Origin: Rickettsiella endosymbiont of Rhagonycha lignosa
GTDB lineage: Bacteria > Pseudomonadota > Gammaproteobacteria > Diplorickettsiales > Diplorickettsiaceae
Length of the DNA: 64,000 nt
Assembly: GCF_964031165.1 (NCBI RefSeq)
Contig: NZ_OZ035011.1
Location: 1,106,001 to 1,170,000 of the forward strand
Direction of reading: 5' to 3'
This document shows positions 37,901 through 45,268 of the stretch, one piece after another (positions within the stretch are counted from its first letter, which is position 1; the number at the start of each line of letters is the position of its first letter). Both the position numbers and the translations under genes were made by a program. Under the pieces are notes generated by a model, which ran no database searches, had not been told where the DNA came from, and saw only the letters and a program-made list of their open reading frames with translations.

Positions 37901-39514
37901 GAATTCTTGACCATCTAGATAAGGCGTGTTAAATAGGCGCGTGAACTGACTCGCTTGCTGTTTCGCCGTATACTGGCTGATATCGGCATTACACAATACC
38001 AACGCATCCTCAACGCTGATGACATAGCGCTGCAGGTAATACTTCACATAAAACAACTTATCCAGCACCGCACTATCAATGACGAAGTCATTATTATGAT
38101 GGATGCTTTGAATAACCTGTCCAATATCGGTCGTATCAATCCCACTCGCTTTATATAAGCGTATCAGCTTGTTCAGCGTCAATAGAAGTACATTCGCAGA
38201 AACCTCTTTAGCCTGGAAAAAAGCGTGTCCACCTACACCATCCCAGGGGGTGGGTCTAAATCGAAATAAACGAAGATTTAAACCCGTAGTGACCTGTTCT
38301 ATAGAAAGTTTGATAGGAATACTGTACTGGGTATTCGCTAAAGGTACAAAATTCGAATTTTGATATAAATATTCAGCCTCTCCATTCTGGAGCCGAAGCT
38401 CTGGCAAATGAGACTCTGTTTTTTTCACACTAAAATTATAAAGATAATCATCTCCTGACAATGGAATAAGTTCAGCATAATTTAGGGATTTCTTATAAGC
38501 ATCGCCGGGTATGCGTTTAATCAGCAGCGCCTTGACAGTACGATCAGCAACCTCTAATAACTTGATCAATTGATCATTCTGATACTGTTGCTGGGCAATA
38601 TCCGTTTTACGGGCTGGTGATAAACTGAACTGCGCACTCAGTTCTTCATATGACAGATCATAATAGCGCGCCAATTGAGAATAAGTGCAGAACGGTTCAA
38701 CGTTAATCTCACCAAAATTTTTCTTAATCAATTCAGTGGCATTTTCTTCCGTAATTTCTTCTGTGAGAATTCGGTATAGCTCAGGTGAAATATCCGCATA
38801 TATCGCCAATAACGACGCCGGATCCACTAACTTCGCCACTTCAGGATTATTAGTGAACGCAGAAAAACGTTCATCTTGTAGCAAAATCGCAAGACGAGCT
38901 GCCTCATACGGGAAATGATAGGGCGTTATACCTGTCTGCCGATAACTAGACAGCATTTCCAGCACACCATTGTAATCCTTGCCTTCCCGCGCCTGAAGGT
39001 TATTTAGCAGCAGTTCATTAGACAAAGTGAGTGTGGAAATTTCATCATCCATATTAGCCTGCGTCAGCGCCAGTTCAGCCAGATCCGGACGCCGTTTTGC
39101 TAAGTGATAAGGTGAACTACTGGCGTGAAGGTCTTTAGTTTCACGATACAGTTCAGTCAGATACGCAGCGGGCGAAAACATCGATGCGACTGAGCCCGGT
39201 TTCACAAAACGGCTCGCACGTCCAGCAAACCACTCATCATAACTACGGGTTTGTATCAGCCGCGTAATCCCAAAATGTGCAATACGCGCCAGCTGCGGAT
39301 TAGCATGCGCCAATAACCGGGAGTCCAGTATCGTATTGTCTTTTCTCCCCTGTTGAGCGGCCTCATACAGGTAGCTTATTTCTGATCTGGAAAGAAAGTT
39401 TTCTGTTTCTTGATTGAGCTCCTCAAAAGATAGCGGCATGAAATGCGCAAGACTCTTTGTTTTCCCTTTTGATTTTTTTGCTAATTCCATCAGAATTGAT
39501 TCGACTGTATACAT
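31934..39514 (-). CDS. tcdA: Tc toxin subunit A (pentameric pore/translocation subunit)
   Basis: TcA binds the host cell and injects the TcB-TcC cargo through a syringe-like channel. The start at 39514 (MYTVESIL) has an AAGGA site 4 nt away; an ATG eight codons upstream has none. The product is 2526 residues, a single-chain TcdA-size protein, not split into TcaA/TcaB. The N-terminal VRP1 region is clear (SRFVKPGSVASMFSPAAYLTEL, then RPDLAELAL). Neuraminidase-like and receptor-binding-type beta regions fill the middle. NALYFWEMFYYTPMMVFQRLL and a long coiled-coil helical region (about 2050-2330) form the channel part. RIKQISVTLPTLVGPYQDV near the C-terminus is the TcB-binding domain signature. 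GC appears higher than in neighbouring genes, consistent with transfer. Confidence 0.95.
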   Translation of the reverse strand: MYTVESILMELAKKSKGKTKSLAHFMPLSFEELNQETENFLSRSEISYLYEAAQQGRKDNTILDSRLLAHANPQLARIAHFGITRLIQTRSYDEWFAGRASRFVKPGSVASMFSPAAYLTELYRETKDLHASSSPYHLAKRRPDLAELALTQANMDDEISTLTLSNELLLNNLQAREGKDYNGVLEMLSSYRQTGITPYHFPYEAARLAILLQDERFSAFTNNPEVAKLVDPASLLAIYADISPELYRILTEEITEENATELIKKNFGEINVEPFCTYSQLARYYDLSYEELSAQFSLSPARKTDIAQQQYQNDQLIKLLEVADRTVKALLIKRIPGDAYKKSLNYAELIPLSGDDYLYNFSVKKTESHLPELRLQNGEAEYLYQNSNFVPLANTQYSIPIKLSIEQVTTGLNLRLFRFRPTPWDGVGGHAFFQAKEVSANVLLLTLNKLIRLYKASGIDTTDIGQVIQSIHHNNDFVIDSAVLDKLFYVKYYLQRYVISVEDALVLCNADISQYTAKQQASQFTRLFNTPYLDGQEFSADNMSLDLTPGVSDDYFRLGVLKRAFQVNDTELYTLWKLASGGENTSFSCSMKNLSALYRVRLLAKLHHLTVNELSMLLSISSYAGRALVDLSDMELVSWVYFLFQCTQWLSRQRWVVSDVYLMLTNNYSMTLTPDIENLITTLRNGVSDELLSGAELISAAAPFIAAATQLDSAETATAILRWINQLQPQGLSFDAFMQLVRQDTRSADETMNMVAFCQVMGQLSLIVRNTGLSASELSLLVTQPQQFQAGESLPHDLTTLQALTRFHAWINQCGSYATEVLTALGLGTLTTEQLAVALTLDALEVAQALQQTGSTSVLFSDWKTVDATLQWLDVAATLGITPDGVASLIKLKYIAESNTPTPSFSDWRAVSTLLQAGLNDQQTADLQAFLDESSSAALSAYYIKKMAPSWVTSRDELYSYLLIDNQVSAQVKTTRLAEAIASIQLYVNRTLSGVEENASERVRTRQFFSDWETYNKRYSTWAGVSLLVYYPENYIDPTLRIGQTKMMNDLLQQISQSQLNTDTVEEGFRNYLAAFEDVANLNVTSGYHNNVDVDEGLTYFIGYSQTEPKRYYWRKVDHSKASKGKFAANAWGEWNEIVCAMVPHQGFIRPVLYKSRLYVIWIEQEVRKNEDASTDIVYYHCKLSHLRYDGSWASPFTFNVTEYIEAVSETPMLNNATGLFCAEYKYNVTGSSAGTALVIFFYKKQETYPEPDKFEGKGFFVLYDMSISEINAGERKNLIPLISNQLDTPTTRKINLSLISEKDNRVVSVKQSKREVNDCFTFDTEIEAIDCLVTDENIHFGLSLTFNIMHNKNLTSDDLLLFHQIVVVDEGLVGSDYLCFYDKQTINITQGGSATDARLVVRVGGDRKDYFEPYFIIYLANPPEKQITIRENDEFLSYIRIVVPYDGEKIIISSSQAIKGGNEGKINTLNVEFDDPNDRVTIYTQYEQSHQKISLFDPARVTFNISAPGKKVVGNARDWCSRLPMLDPRKMVYAFNRVEMLIPNKGMIDLLNVTCLFIAENSTGKKASNLATIILDVQPIKKVVKEEKNSSSIILDKNINGAQYMQSGPYRTRLNTLFATQLIERADLGIDTVLTLNTQKLPEPPMGDGGYMSVILPRYDASVHGNSRRARITFWRGLEAEGELGYYDFWQGSLTDSSQDVVLFVPLSSTQSPFYNVINFPYDLSEGLKMYLSCDQGRKLIGTLQIKKVGNHLTLAGYTAASNPAANGSLLNAYREPMDFSGANALYFWEMFYYTPMMVFQRLLQEQNFTEARRWLEYIWNPAGYMLRGELQDYYWNVRPLEENTSWNANPLDSVDPDAVAQNDPMHYKVATFMKALDLLIARGDAAYRQLERDTLNEAKMWYMQALSLLGEESYISQEASWPEPRLDEAASLTTHNTYQRVLLQLYQQVELPAPRTANSLTALFLPQLNEKLQAYWQTLAQRLYNLRHNLSIDGQPLSLSIYATPANPAALLSAAVTASQGGGNLPKAVMPLYRFAIILENAKGAVAQLTQFGNTLLSITERQDAEALTELLQTQGSELALQSIQVQNQVVSEIDADQAVLQEGLNSAQSRFNSFRALYNENVNSGEKQAMDLYLSSSVLSTSGKTLYMAAAAADLVPNIYGFAVGGSRWGALFNATGIGIEIGAAATLTAANKISQSEIYRRRQQEWETQRNNAEFEIKQLNAQLDTLQIRRKAALLQKDYLETQQTQTQAQLTILQSKFTNKALYNWLRGRLAAIYYQFYDLTVSRCLMAEQAYQYELNDAEASFIKPGAWQGTYAGLLAGETLMLNLVQMEKSYLEKDDRALEVIRTVSLAEVYAGLGEADKFIFNDKVQALLKTGSGSTGTESNGLRITKEQLHASVRLADLKIQDDYPGDLGAVRRIKQISVTLPTLVGPYQDVQAVLNYGGSVVMPRGCKALAVSHGINDSGQFVLDFNDAKYLPFEGIPVNDNSSLSLSFPHAMGKQAEMLKSLNDIILHIRYTIRH

Positions 39515-39557
39515 AAAATCCTTTTTTTTATACATCAAATTACATCATACTATTTTT

Positions 39558-39587
39558 ATTAAATAACATAAATGTGTTGCATGACAA
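39558..39587 (-). promoter_or_regulatory. Candidate promoter of the Tc operon
   Basis: Read leftwards, TTGTCA (39587-39582) and TTTAAT (39563-39558) are separated by 18 bp and lie about 45 bp before the tcA start. Each hexamer matches the sigma-70 consensus at five of six positions. In sequence this AT-rich such pairs arise by chance, so this is only a candidate. Confidence 0.3.
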
Positions 39588-39707
39588 GAAAAATTTTTCA
39601 TTTTTACAACATTCTAATAATAAAAAATTTTAACTTGGGAAATAGATTAAATTTAAAAAATAATCTTTTGTTATTTCCCTAAAAATATTTTATCTCAAAT
39701 ACACATA

Positions 39708-39736
39708 TTGCATATTTTTTATTTTCCATTTATAAT
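39708..39736 (+). promoter_or_regulatory. Sigma-70-type promoter of the metE leader
   Basis: TTGCAT (39708-39713) and TATAAT (39731-39736) are separated by exactly 17 bp. Initiation would fall near 39743, about 8 nt before the first stem of the SAM-II aptamer. Confidence 0.7.
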
Positions 39737-39750
39737 TTTTCAGTGTGATA

Positions 39751-39803
39751 AGCGCCGATTTGAGCTACAGCTTGCTGGCGCTATATTAAGTTTAGCTAAA
39801 GCG
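39751..39803 (+). ncRNA. SAM-II riboswitch upstream of metE-metF
   Basis: Stem P1 is perfect: AGCGCC (39751-39756) with GGCGCT (39777-39782). It is followed directly by the invariant GATTTG (39757-39762), then GCTTGC (39770-39775), TTAAG (39786-39790) and AGCTAAAG (39794-39801). This is the order and spacing of the SAM-II (metA/SAM-alpha) consensus. The pseudoknot is also available: AGCTT (39769-39773) can pair with AAGTT (39788-39792). SAM-II RNAs bind S-adenosylmethionine and turn off methionine synthesis genes, which fits the downstream metE and metF. The match is made from memory of the consensus, without a covariance search. Confidence 0.82.
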
Positions 39804-39808
39804 TCATG

Positions 39809-39843
39809 AAAACCACCGCAGCTTTAGCCAGGTGGTTTTTTTT
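39809..39843 (+). terminator. Intrinsic terminator forming the SAM-II expression platform
   Basis: AAAACCACC (39809-39817) and GGTGGTTTT (39831-39839) form a perfect 9-bp stem with a 13-nt loop, ending in a T run to 39843. The loop contains GCTTTAGC (39821-39828), exactly complementary to GCTAAAGC (39795-39802) inside the aptamer. Without SAM these would pair and block the terminator; with SAM the aptamer holds its half and transcription stops. Confidence 0.85.
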
Positions 39844-39981
39844 CGCTACTTATTTTTAGTCGGAAGACCAACTAAGAGTGAATTGTCATGGATGATTATT
39901 GTTGTTACTTTAAAGATTGCGTATCTATTCAGCACTCCTCGCAAGTTCTGCTTTTATTCTATTTATTTTTGTCGCCTATGT

Positions 39982-40029
39982 AGCCTGTTTTAATGCATTA
40001 GAGTTTACAGCTCTACATTACAACAGGCT
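39982..40029 (+). other. Long hairpin between the SAM-II terminator and metE
   Basis: AGCCTGTTTTAATG (39982-39995) and CATTACAACAGGCT (40016-40029) pair over 14 bp with one mismatch, and an inner TAGAG/CTCTA can extend the stem. TTTTAATAAAAT follows. It lies 77 bp before the metE start and could be a second attenuator, a processing site or a decayed element. The rest of the 592-bp gap between tcA and metE holds the two promoters, the riboswitch and AT-rich sequence. Confidence 0.5.
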
Positions 40030-40106
40030 TTTAATAAAATAATTTTCAGTTTGGGTTCATGTTATTTAAAAAAAGGGTTTTTTTAAATTTTTAAGGGAAA
40101 AATGTT

Positions 40107-42458
40107 ATGTCTATTCGTTTAAATCAATCACATGTGCTTGGCCTACCGCGAATTGGTGCTAATCGAGAAATGAAAAAAGCAGTTGAAAGCTATTGGCGCA
40201 AAGAATTATCACTCGCAGAATTACAACAGATAGGACAGCGCATTGAAGACACCAATTGGCAAATGCAAGCCGATGCTGGTCTGGACTTTATTACTGTGGG
40301 TGATTTTTCTTGGTATGACCACGTATTAGATCACAGCGCTCTATTAGGCGTAATTCCAGAACGTTTTAAAATTGAAAATAAAAAAATTGATCTCAATACA
40401 ATATTTTGTATGGCACGTGGCCAAGCTCCGGATGTACAGGAAACGACTGCCTGTGAAATGACAAAATGGTTTAATACCAATTACCACTATATTGTTCCTG
40501 AATTTAATTTAAAACAAAATTTTCAATTAAGCACAGATTATTTATTTAGCGCTATCGATCGCGCACTCGCTAAAGGTTACCGAGTAAAACCGGTTTTACT
40601 CGGTCCCTTAAGTTATCTTTGGCTAGGAAAAGCTAAGCAAGCTGAATTCGATAAACTAAGTTTATTAGAAAATTTATTACCCGTTTATAATCAAATTTTT
40701 GCAGAATTTAACGCTAGAAAGATTGAATGGGTCCAAATTGATGAGCCTATTTTAGTATTAGATTTACCTCCAGCTTGGCAACAAGCCTATCTCAAAAGTT
40801 ACCCACAATTAAATTTTAAAAATATAAACTGTTTATTAGCCACTTATTTTGGCGCCATCAGCGATAAATTATCGATTATCAAACAGTTACCGATTGATGG
40901 CTTACATATCGATTGTTGCGCTGCCCCTGAACAATTAGCGAGTTGTCTAGCGCATTTCCCCAAAGATAAAATTATTTCTTTAGGTTTTATAAATGGTCGA
41001 AATATTTGGCGTGCCGATTTAAATAAACTATTAACGACACTACGTCCTATCAGCGAAGTGTATGGTGATAAATTATGGCTTAGCAGTAGTTGTTCATTAC
41101 TTCACACTCCGGTCGATTTAGATAACGAAACTAAATTAGATCCAGAAATAAAAACTTGGCTAGCTTTCGCTAAACAAAAATTAACAGAAATTTCGTTATT
41201 ATCGCGCGCCTTGAATTCTAATGAATCAACAATTAAGAATTTATTAGATGAAAATCAAATCGCTTTGCAAACACGTAAAACTTCACCACGTATCCATAAT
41301 AACGTAGTGCAAAATCGTATTCAATCAATCACCAATGATTTTGCCAAACGCAATACCGATTATATTTCACGCGCCAAACAACAAAAATCATCTTTACAAT
41401 TGCCGTTATTACCCACCACCACTATCGGTTCTTTCCCACAAACCGCTGATATCAGAAAAATTCGTCAAGAATATAAATCCGGAAAAATTACACACGAGAT
41501 CTATCAACAAAAAATAAAACAACATATCGCCGATGTAATAGCCCAACAAGAAGCGCTAGATTTAGATGTCTTAGTCCACGGTGAAGCCGAACGTAATGAT
41601 ATGGTTGAGTATTTTGGCGAACTGTTAAATGGGTTTGCTTTTACTAAAAACGGATGGGTACAAAGTTATGGATCACGGTGTGTCAAACCACCCATTATTT
41701 TTGGAGACGTTAGCCGCCCCGAGGCAATGACCGTTGAATGGTCTGCATATAGCCAAAGCTTAAGCAAACGTCCTGTCAAAGGCATGTTAACCGGTCCTGT
41801 GACGATATTAGCATGGTCTTTTGTCCGTGATGATCAAGCGCATCAAGTCACTGCCTTACAAATTGCTTTAGCATTGCGTGATGAAGTGCTTGATCTAGAA
41901 AAAGCCGGCATTAATATTATTCAAATTGATGAACCTGCTTTTCGCGAAACCTTGCCCTTACGTCGAGATGATTGGCAGAAATATTTAGATTGGGCGGTGT
42001 TTTCATTCCGCATTGCTTCCTGTGGCGTCAAAGATAGCACACAGATTCATACGCACATGTGCTATTCCGAGTTTAATGATGTGATAGCAGCCATTGCCGC
42101 ACTCGATGCGGATGTCATCACACTGGAAAGTTCACGTTCAAAAATGGAACTATTACAAGCATTTGAAAATTTTTCCTATCCGAATGAAATCGGGCCGGGT
42201 ATCTATGACATCCATTCACCGCGTATACCTTCACAAGAGGAAATGATCGAACAACTCCAACACGCATTACGTTATATTCCAATTGAGCGTCTATGGGTAA
42301 ATCCAGATTGTGGCTTAAAAACCCGGAATTGGCCTGAAGTCAGCGCAGCATTACGCAACATGGTAAGCGCTGCCAAATTACTCCGCGAAGATACCTCTCT
42401 TCTTGCCCAACCCTTAGCTAGGAAGGATTCCTCACATGTCATTTTTTCGAAAATTTAA
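40107..42458 (+). CDS. metE: Cobalamin-independent methionine synthase MetE
   Basis: It transfers the methyl group of 5-methyltetrahydropteroyl-glutamate directly to homocysteine to make methionine, without vitamin B12. The 783 residues have the two-barrel MetE layout. The N-terminal barrel begins VLGLPRIGANREMKKAVE. The catalytic barrel begins LPTTTIGSFPQTADIR and holds the zinc ligands His650 and Cys652 (HTHMCYSEF) and Cys735 (NPDCGLKTRNW). IDEPAFRETLPLR is also intact. An AAGGGA site lies 8 nt before the ATG. The gene overlaps metF by 23 bp and sits behind a SAM-II riboswitch, so the pair is predicted to be shut off when SAM is plentiful. Confidence 0.97.
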   Translation: MSIRLNQSHVLGLPRIGANREMKKAVESYWRKELSLAELQQIGQRIEDTNWQMQADAGLDFITVGDFSWYDHVLDHSALLGVIPERFKIENKKIDLNTIFCMARGQAPDVQETTACEMTKWFNTNYHYIVPEFNLKQNFQLSTDYLFSAIDRALAKGYRVKPVLLGPLSYLWLGKAKQAEFDKLSLLENLLPVYNQIFAEFNARKIEWVQIDEPILVLDLPPAWQQAYLKSYPQLNFKNINCLLATYFGAISDKLSIIKQLPIDGLHIDCCAAPEQLASCLAHFPKDKIISLGFINGRNIWRADLNKLLTTLRPISEVYGDKLWLSSSCSLLHTPVDLDNETKLDPEIKTWLAFAKQKLTEISLLSRALNSNESTIKNLLDENQIALQTRKTSPRIHNNVVQNRIQSITNDFAKRNTDYISRAKQQKSSLQLPLLPTTTIGSFPQTADIRKIRQEYKSGKITHEIYQQKIKQHIADVIAQQEALDLDVLVHGEAERNDMVEYFGELLNGFAFTKNGWVQSYGSRCVKPPIIFGDVSRPEAMTVEWSAYSQSLSKRPVKGMLTGPVTILAWSFVRDDQAHQVTALQIALALRDEVLDLEKAGINIIQIDEPAFRETLPLRRDDWQKYLDWAVFSFRIASCGVKDSTQIHTHMCYSEFNDVIAAIAALDADVITLESSRSKMELLQAFENFSYPNEIGPGIYDIHSPRIPSQEEMIEQLQHALRYIPIERLWVNPDCGLKTRNWPEVSAALRNMVSAAKLLREDTSLLAQPLARKDSSHVIFSKI

Positions 42459-43275
42459 TTTTAGTTTTGAAATTTTTCCTCCTAAAACAAAAAAAGCTGC
42501 CGATGATCTGGATCAGGCACGACAGGAGTTATGTCAACTAAAACCCAAATATTTTTCTGTGACTTTTGGTGCGGGTGGATCTTTACAACAAAAATCATTG
42601 GAGGTAGTGCGACAATTCGTCGCACATGGGATTGCAGCAACTCCCCATATTTCCTGTGTGAATATGACAAGTCAACGCTTACAAGAGCTACTTAATGAGT
42701 ATAAAAAATTAGGTATTAAACAATTATTGGTGATTCAAGGTGATTTACCTAGCGATGCTACACCGATAGAAATTGAATTTAATTATGCGACTGAATTAAT
42801 TGCTGCCATCCGCAAAATGACGGGTAATTATTTTCACATTATTGTTGCCGCCTATCCTGAATTTCATCCACGCGCGATTAGTCCGGCGATGGACATTGAA
42901 AATTTTAAACGGAAAATTGAAGCCGGTGCTAATAGCGCCATTACCCAATTCTTTTTTAATAGTGATGCTTATTTTCGTTTTATAGAAGCCTGCGATAAAT
43001 CTTCTATTCGTATTCCGATCATTCCCGGCATTACACCGATTATGAATTATCAAAAACTCATGCAATTTTCGACTGCTTGCGGCGCGGAAATTCCTTTATG
43101 GTTACATAAACATCTTAAAACTTACAGCGATGACCCCATTTCCTTACAAGAAATTGGTATTGAATTTGTCAGCAAACTTTGCCGTAGTTTATTGCAAAAC
43201 GGTGTCAAAGAGTTTCATTTTTATACTCTAAATCGCGCCGAACCGACGCAGAGTATTATTCAAAATCTCATTTAA
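42436..43275 (+). CDS. metF: 5,10-methylenetetrahydrofolate reductase MetF
   Basis: This flavoenzyme reduces 5,10-methylene-THF to 5-methyl-THF, the methyl donor used by MetE. The 279-residue TIM barrel begins FNFSFEIFPPKTKKA with the catalytic-site Glu of the FEIFPPK block. It continues with FSVTFGAGGS, HISCVNMTSQRLQELL, IVAAYPEFHP and AITQFFFNSDAYFRF, all MetF hallmarks. The length is slightly below E. coli MetF (296 aa). It starts inside the 3' end of metE behind AAGGA, so translation is coupled, and it shares the SAM-II control of metE. Confidence 0.96.
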   Translation: MSFFRKFNFSFEIFPPKTKKAADDLDQARQELCQLKPKYFSVTFGAGGSLQQKSLEVVRQFVAHGIAATPHISCVNMTSQRLQELLNEYKKLGIKQLLVIQGDLPSDATPIEIEFNYATELIAAIRKMTGNYFHIIVAAYPEFHPRAISPAMDIENFKRKIEAGANSAITQFFFNSDAYFRFIEACDKSSIRIPIIPGITPIMNYQKLMQFSTACGAEIPLWLHKHLKTYSDDPISLQEIGIEFVSKLCRSLLQNGVKEFHFYTLNRAEPTQSIIQNLI

Positions 43276-43342
43276 ATTCTTGTTAATTAAAAACATTAAG
43301 CTATTATTTACCTCATCTCATGTAATAATAAATAATTTTCCT

Positions 43343-44197
43343 ATGCAAAAAGTAGAGATTAAACTTGACAAAATTGTAAACTCACTCCCTCTTGATACTT
43401 TCGCCAATAACCAAGCATTATTTAATGACTATATAAAACTAAAAGAGCTATTAAATTCTCCTGTTTCGCCAGAACTTCTTGCAGATGTTATTAGACAATT
43501 AAAAGCTAATCTATTTTATCAGGAATTTAAGCTGAATGCTGATTCTTTGTTTTTAAAAACCCTTATCAATAAAGTAACTGACTTTAGAATAATTGAAGGA
43601 TTGTTAAAAATTTCAGACATACATTTTTCCCAGCAAGAAGAAAAGTTTTTAAATCAACGTATTGATACTCTTTCTTCACTCTTTTTTCTAAAAGAAGAAT
43701 TACTCGAATTACAAAAAGACGAAAATGAAAACGATCAAAAGGATCCTGATCTAGAAGGAAATTTTTTTGAGGTTTATTTGCAGGATCTCAAAAAATTAAA
43801 AACAATCCTTTCATCTGCATCGACTTCTTTAAGTAATATCGAATGGTTTTTTGAATCTGACCTTTTTGAATTCATGTTAGGTGTCGCTGATTCCTCGGAT
43901 GGAGAGCCGGTTGATATATATGAAGCTTTGTTAGAAAACACAGAAATTAAAACCGAAAAAGAATTTAGAGATCATAAAAAATTATTAGGACGAATTAAAA
44001 ATGATAAATTTGAGTATCAAGAATTTTATAGAGTCTTAAGAAATTCCCCGGCTATTTCAAAAGCTATTGCGTTCCAAATCAATCTTTCCGAAAAGTTTTC
44101 GACCTTAAAAATGCTTTCACCCATCGCGAGAAAAGCATTTGTTAATAATTTAATAAAACATGATGGCGACTTAAACTTAATTAAGTTTAAACGTTAA
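43343..44197 (+). CDS. Unknown soluble helical protein
   Basis: No family is recognised. The frame is open from 43280, but the ATG at 43343 (MQKVEIKLDKIVNSLP) avoids a hydrophobic, AT-encoded stretch and gives 284 residues. The protein is Leu-, Lys- and Glu-rich, without membrane segments or signal peptide, and probably all-helical. An acidic segment (LQKDENENDQKDPDLEG) lies near residue 135. It opens the accessory island between metF and the tRNA-Lys gene; as its neighbours include effector-like genes, a host-directed role is possible but not shown. Confidence 0.5.
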   Translation: MQKVEIKLDKIVNSLPLDTFANNQALFNDYIKLKELLNSPVSPELLADVIRQLKANLFYQEFKLNADSLFLKTLINKVTDFRIIEGLLKISDIHFSQQEEKFLNQRIDTLSSLFFLKEELLELQKDENENDQKDPDLEGNFFEVYLQDLKKLKTILSSASTSLSNIEWFFESDLFEFMLGVADSSDGEPVDIYEALLENTEIKTEKEFRDHKKLLGRIKNDKFEYQEFYRVLRNSPAISKAIAFQINLSEKFSTLKMLSPIARKAFVNNLIKHDGDLNLIKFKR

Positions 44198-44232
44198 TGT
44201 TTTATTTACCCAATAATTTGTTGATAGGTTTA

Positions 44233-44258
44233 TTTTTTGAAGCTTAAGCTTCAAAAAA
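44233..44258. terminator. 26-bp perfect palindrome, likely terminator
   Basis: TTTTTTGAAGCTTAAGCTTCAAAAAA is centred on TTAA between two same-strand unknown genes. As RNA it gives a GAAGC/GCTTC hairpin flanked by A and T runs, so it could terminate transcription in either direction, although the U tract is short on the plus strand. Confidence 0.55.
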
Positions 44259-44303
44259 GCTAGGATCAATTTTTAAAGGTCTACCTAAGAGAAATTTTAT
44301 CAA

Positions 44304-44990
44304 ATGCAAATAATTAAAAACTCTGCTAAACAACCCATGCCTTTTTATTGTGATATATTGCTAGATACTGAACTGCTAAAAAAGTGTGATAGAACCCTTG
44401 TAGAGAAAGCCCTACAATTAATTAAAAACTTAGTTGAAATCGATCCAGAAAAAGCCAAAATGATACACAATGCGCTTATAGATTATGTAAATAGCCATAA
44501 TAAAACACTATTTCGGCAAACTATGGATATTGTTAAGCTGTTATTTTTATCTTTATTAGGGTCTCTTGTAGTGAGCATGGCAATCATGTGTTTCTCACTC
44601 GCTCTATTGTTTTTTCTCTCGTCTGTCGTTACAGGAGCGTTCATACTGACAGCTGCATGTATAGGAATCGCAATGGCAGGACTTCCCCTACTTGGTATTG
44701 GCGTATACACACTGAAAGCAGCAATAACACTAGCCGAAAAAATTCTTTACCCAAACGCCTTAAAAGAAATTATGGCTGAATTAACTCCTTACTATGAAGA
44801 AGCTAAAAAGGAATTAGACCTTAACCAAGATAAAAAGATTGTTTTAGAAGGCAACTCTGTAGAAAATAAACCTCAACCTATTTCTTCTGTTTTTTTTAAA
44901 TCCTCATCAAATAGAGATAATGCCAATAATGAAGAAAATACAGCTATCCATCTCAATAACATGATTTTAGCCACTCAGCTAAGAAAATAG
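44304..44990 (+). CDS. Unknown protein with a membrane hairpin
   Basis: A 228-residue protein of unknown function. A soluble N-terminal part of about 75 residues is followed by two long hydrophobic segments at about residues 73-140 (IVKLLFLSLLGSLVVSMAIM, then LTAACIGIAMAGLPLLGIGV). A polar, Asn/Ser/Lys-rich C-terminus follows. The two-segment hairpin with soluble ends resembles the product of 23497-24105 in layout, though no clear sequence identity is visible. There is no signal peptide. Its place in the island beside effector-like genes makes a secreted membrane-inserting effector one option; an inner-membrane protein is equally possible. Confidence 0.5.
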   Translation: MQIIKNSAKQPMPFYCDILLDTELLKKCDRTLVEKALQLIKNLVEIDPEKAKMIHNALIDYVNSHNKTLFRQTMDIVKLLFLSLLGSLVVSMAIMCFSLALLFFLSSVVTGAFILTAACIGIAMAGLPLLGIGVYTLKAAITLAEKILYPNALKEIMAELTPYYEEAKKELDLNQDKKIVLEGNSVENKPQPISSVFFKSSSNRDNANNEENTAIHLNNMILATQLRK

Positions 44991-45268
44991 CTCCCTGATG
45001 TTTTAATGGCTATTTGATTCTGATTTTTATCGATTTTTTAAGCATGCGTTTATGAAAAGATCTTATGCAGTGGTTTTTTAATATTTTAAAAAACTAAGAA
45101 AAAAAGCTGTTCAAATTATTAAATTATTTATCGAGATAAAAAAATAAACTGGAAAATTATTTTTTATCCTAAATAAATAAAAATATCCTGGTTGATCTGG
45201 TCAAGTTAAAAAATATCAATTAAACTAGATAATAAAAAAATAGGAAACAATAATAACAGGAGTGAATT

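Noticed and set aside
39751-39803. SAM-I (S-box) or SAH riboswitch as alternative for the metE leader
   Set aside because: The multi-helix SAM-I core and the SAH consensus are absent; the compact pseudoknot with GATTTG and GCTAAA fits SAM-II.
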